A program made the position numbers and the translations under genes. A stretch of 35,367 bases of DNA from an uncultured beta proteobacterium (GTDB lineage: Bacteria; Pseudomonadota; Gammaproteobacteria; Burkholderiales; Burkholderiaceae_C). Shown piece by piece: positions 34,511-35,367 of the stretch. Numbering within the stretch: the stretch's first letter is position 1; each line of letters begins with the position of its first letter. Below the pieces are notes generated by a model that had not been told where the DNA came from, did not search any database, and was given only the letters and a program-made list of their open reading frames with translations. Where the stretch lies: the NCBI GenBank assembly GCA_903822435.1, contig CAIJPE010000312.1, positions 1 to 35,367 on the forward strand, written 5' to 3'.

Positions 34511-35367
34511 ATGGACACCCCCCACCAAGTGCCGACCCCGCTGGCCTGGGGCCCCTTGCTCGAAGCGCATCCCCTGGCGCACTTCGTCTACGACACGGAC
34601 AGCCTGGCGCTGCTGGCCGCCAACGAAGCCGCGCTGGAGCGCTATGGCTACCCGCGCGAAGTCTTCCTGCGGCTGACCCGCGCCGATCTGCTGCTGCCCT
34701 CCGAGCTGACGGTCCTGCGCACTTTCCTGGCCGGCCTGCCCGGCAGCGCCAAGGCCGAGTGGCAGCACGTGTGGCTGGAGCGCACGGCCGATGGCCGCGT
34801 GCTGCATGCCGACGTGCGTGGCCTGCCGGTGCTGTTCGAGGGCCGGCAGGTGCGCCTGGCTGCGGTCGTGGATGCTGGCCTGCGTGCCCGGCTGCAGGCC
34901 GATGCCGGACAGGCGCGCGACCTCCTGGTCGTCGCTGGGCGCATCGCCCAACTGGGCGGCTGGTCACTCGACCTGCAGCACGGCCTCGCGCGTTGGTCCG
35001 ACGAGGTGTGCGCGATCCACGAGGTACCGCCCGGCACCGAGTACCGCCGCGACGCGGTGCTGCATTTCTACCCCGACCAGGCCGCAGCCATCTTGCAGAC
35101 CGCATGGCGCGCCTGCCAGGACGACGGTGCCCCGTTCGACCTGGAACTCCCCCTGGTGACCGCCCGCGGCCAGTCGCGCTGGGTGCGCGTGGTGGGCACG
35201 GCGGTGAAGGACCCGGCGGGGCGGGTGGTGGCCATCGAAGGCGCGCAGCAGGACATCACCGAGCGGCACCGCGTGGCCCAGGAGCTGGCCGAATCCGGGC
35301 AGCGGCTGGCTGCCGTGCTGGATGCCATTCCGGATCTCTGGTTCATCATCGACGCCGAAGGCCGCTA
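34511..35367 (+). CDS. PAS-domain sensor protein (3' end outside window)
   Basis: The frame from ATG 34511 is open to the window edge, giving 285 residues. It has one PAS-like region at about 12-120 (HFVYDTDSLALLAANEAALERYGY), a second with a PAC end at about 140-260 (LGGWSLDLQHG, then VVAIEGAQQDITER), and the start of a third (AVLDAIPDLWFIIDAEGR). No output domain is visible; a kinase, GGDEF/EAL or both are possible beyond the edge. There is no membrane helix in the part seen, so it is probably a cytosolic sensor. It lies 34 bases after the dienelactone hydrolase. Confidence 0.85.
   Translation, partial: MDTPHQVPTPLAWGPLLEAHPLAHFVYDTDSLALLAANEAALERYGYPREVFLRLTRADLLLPSELTVLRTFLAGLPGSAKAEWQHVWLERTADGRVLHADVRGLPVLFEGRQVRLAAVVDAGLRARLQADAGQARDLLVVAGRIAQLGGWSLDLQHGLARWSDEVCAIHEVPPGTEYRRDAVLHFYPDQAAAILQTAWRACQDDGAPFDLELPLVTARGQSRWVRVVGTAVKDPAGRVVAIEGAQQDITERHRVAQELAESGQRLAAVLDAIPDLWFIIDAEGR

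Noticed and set aside
1-35367. CRISPR arrays, tRNA or rRNA genes, insertion sequences or phage genes
   Set aside because: No regularly spaced direct repeats, cloverleaf, transposase or integrase reading was seen on either strand.

Overview
The window is high-GC (roughly two thirds G+C by eye), densely packed chromosomal DNA. Protein families and gene neighbourhoods point to a betaproteobacterium of the order Burkholderiales, probably the Comamonadaceae or the Rubrivivax-Leptothrix group. Pointers are an L-M-N-D-E-F type II secretion order, hisI-hisE next to tatABC, argB beside a pyrimidine 5'-nucleotidase and slmA, dusB-fis-purH-ruvC, and a phasin with a Lys/Ala tail. I saw no phage, transposase, CRISPR array, tRNA or rRNA.

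Layout. 1-6293 (+): end of a type II secretion operon (gspL tail, gspM, gspN, gspD, gspE, gspF), mostly start/stop coupled. 6359-9763 (-): hisI, hisE, a small membrane protein, a HIT hydrolase and tatA-tatB-tatC. 9809-12528 (-): slmA, a PdeM-like phosphoesterase, a DUF815 ATPase and a MutT-like Nudix hydrolase, overlapping head to tail. 12791-15301 (+): a hybrid histidine kinase, a NarL-type regulator and a 3-TM membrane protein, lying between slmA and its usual neighbours. 15259-16833 (-): argB and a HAD nucleotidase. 16957-21733 (+): CusF-like copper protein, secreted 5'-nucleotidase lipoprotein, a TPR protein with a trypsin-like domain that appears to lack its triad, and an NADP-dependent oxidoreductase. 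21726-24580 (-): a two-domain fatty acyl-CoA reductase coupled to a secreted protein of unknown function. 24722-25853 (+): a phasin, then an unknown 155-aa gene behind a sigma-28 promoter. 25872-27909 (-): M32 carboxypeptidase and a YqaA-like membrane protein. 28066-31003 (+): dusB-fis-purH. 31094-31864 (+): a YcgR/PilZ protein behind a second sigma-28 promoter. 31865-32983 (-): MetE-like protein. 33158-end (+): ruvC, dienelactone hydrolase and a multi-PAS sensor cut by the window edge.

How they work together. Tat and the type II system form one export route: Tat moves folded proteins across the inner membrane and Gsp takes periplasmic proteins out. The acyl-CoA reductase and the phasin diverge from one intergenic region, suggesting a storage-lipid locus. 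The most notable signal is a pair of almost identical sigma-28 (FliA) promoters, TCAAG-N14-GCCGATAA, about 5.7 kb apart. One drives a c-di-GMP-binding flagellar brake candidate. The other drives the unrecognised 155-aa protein, which is therefore a candidate new member of the motility regulon, far from any flagellar gene in this window.
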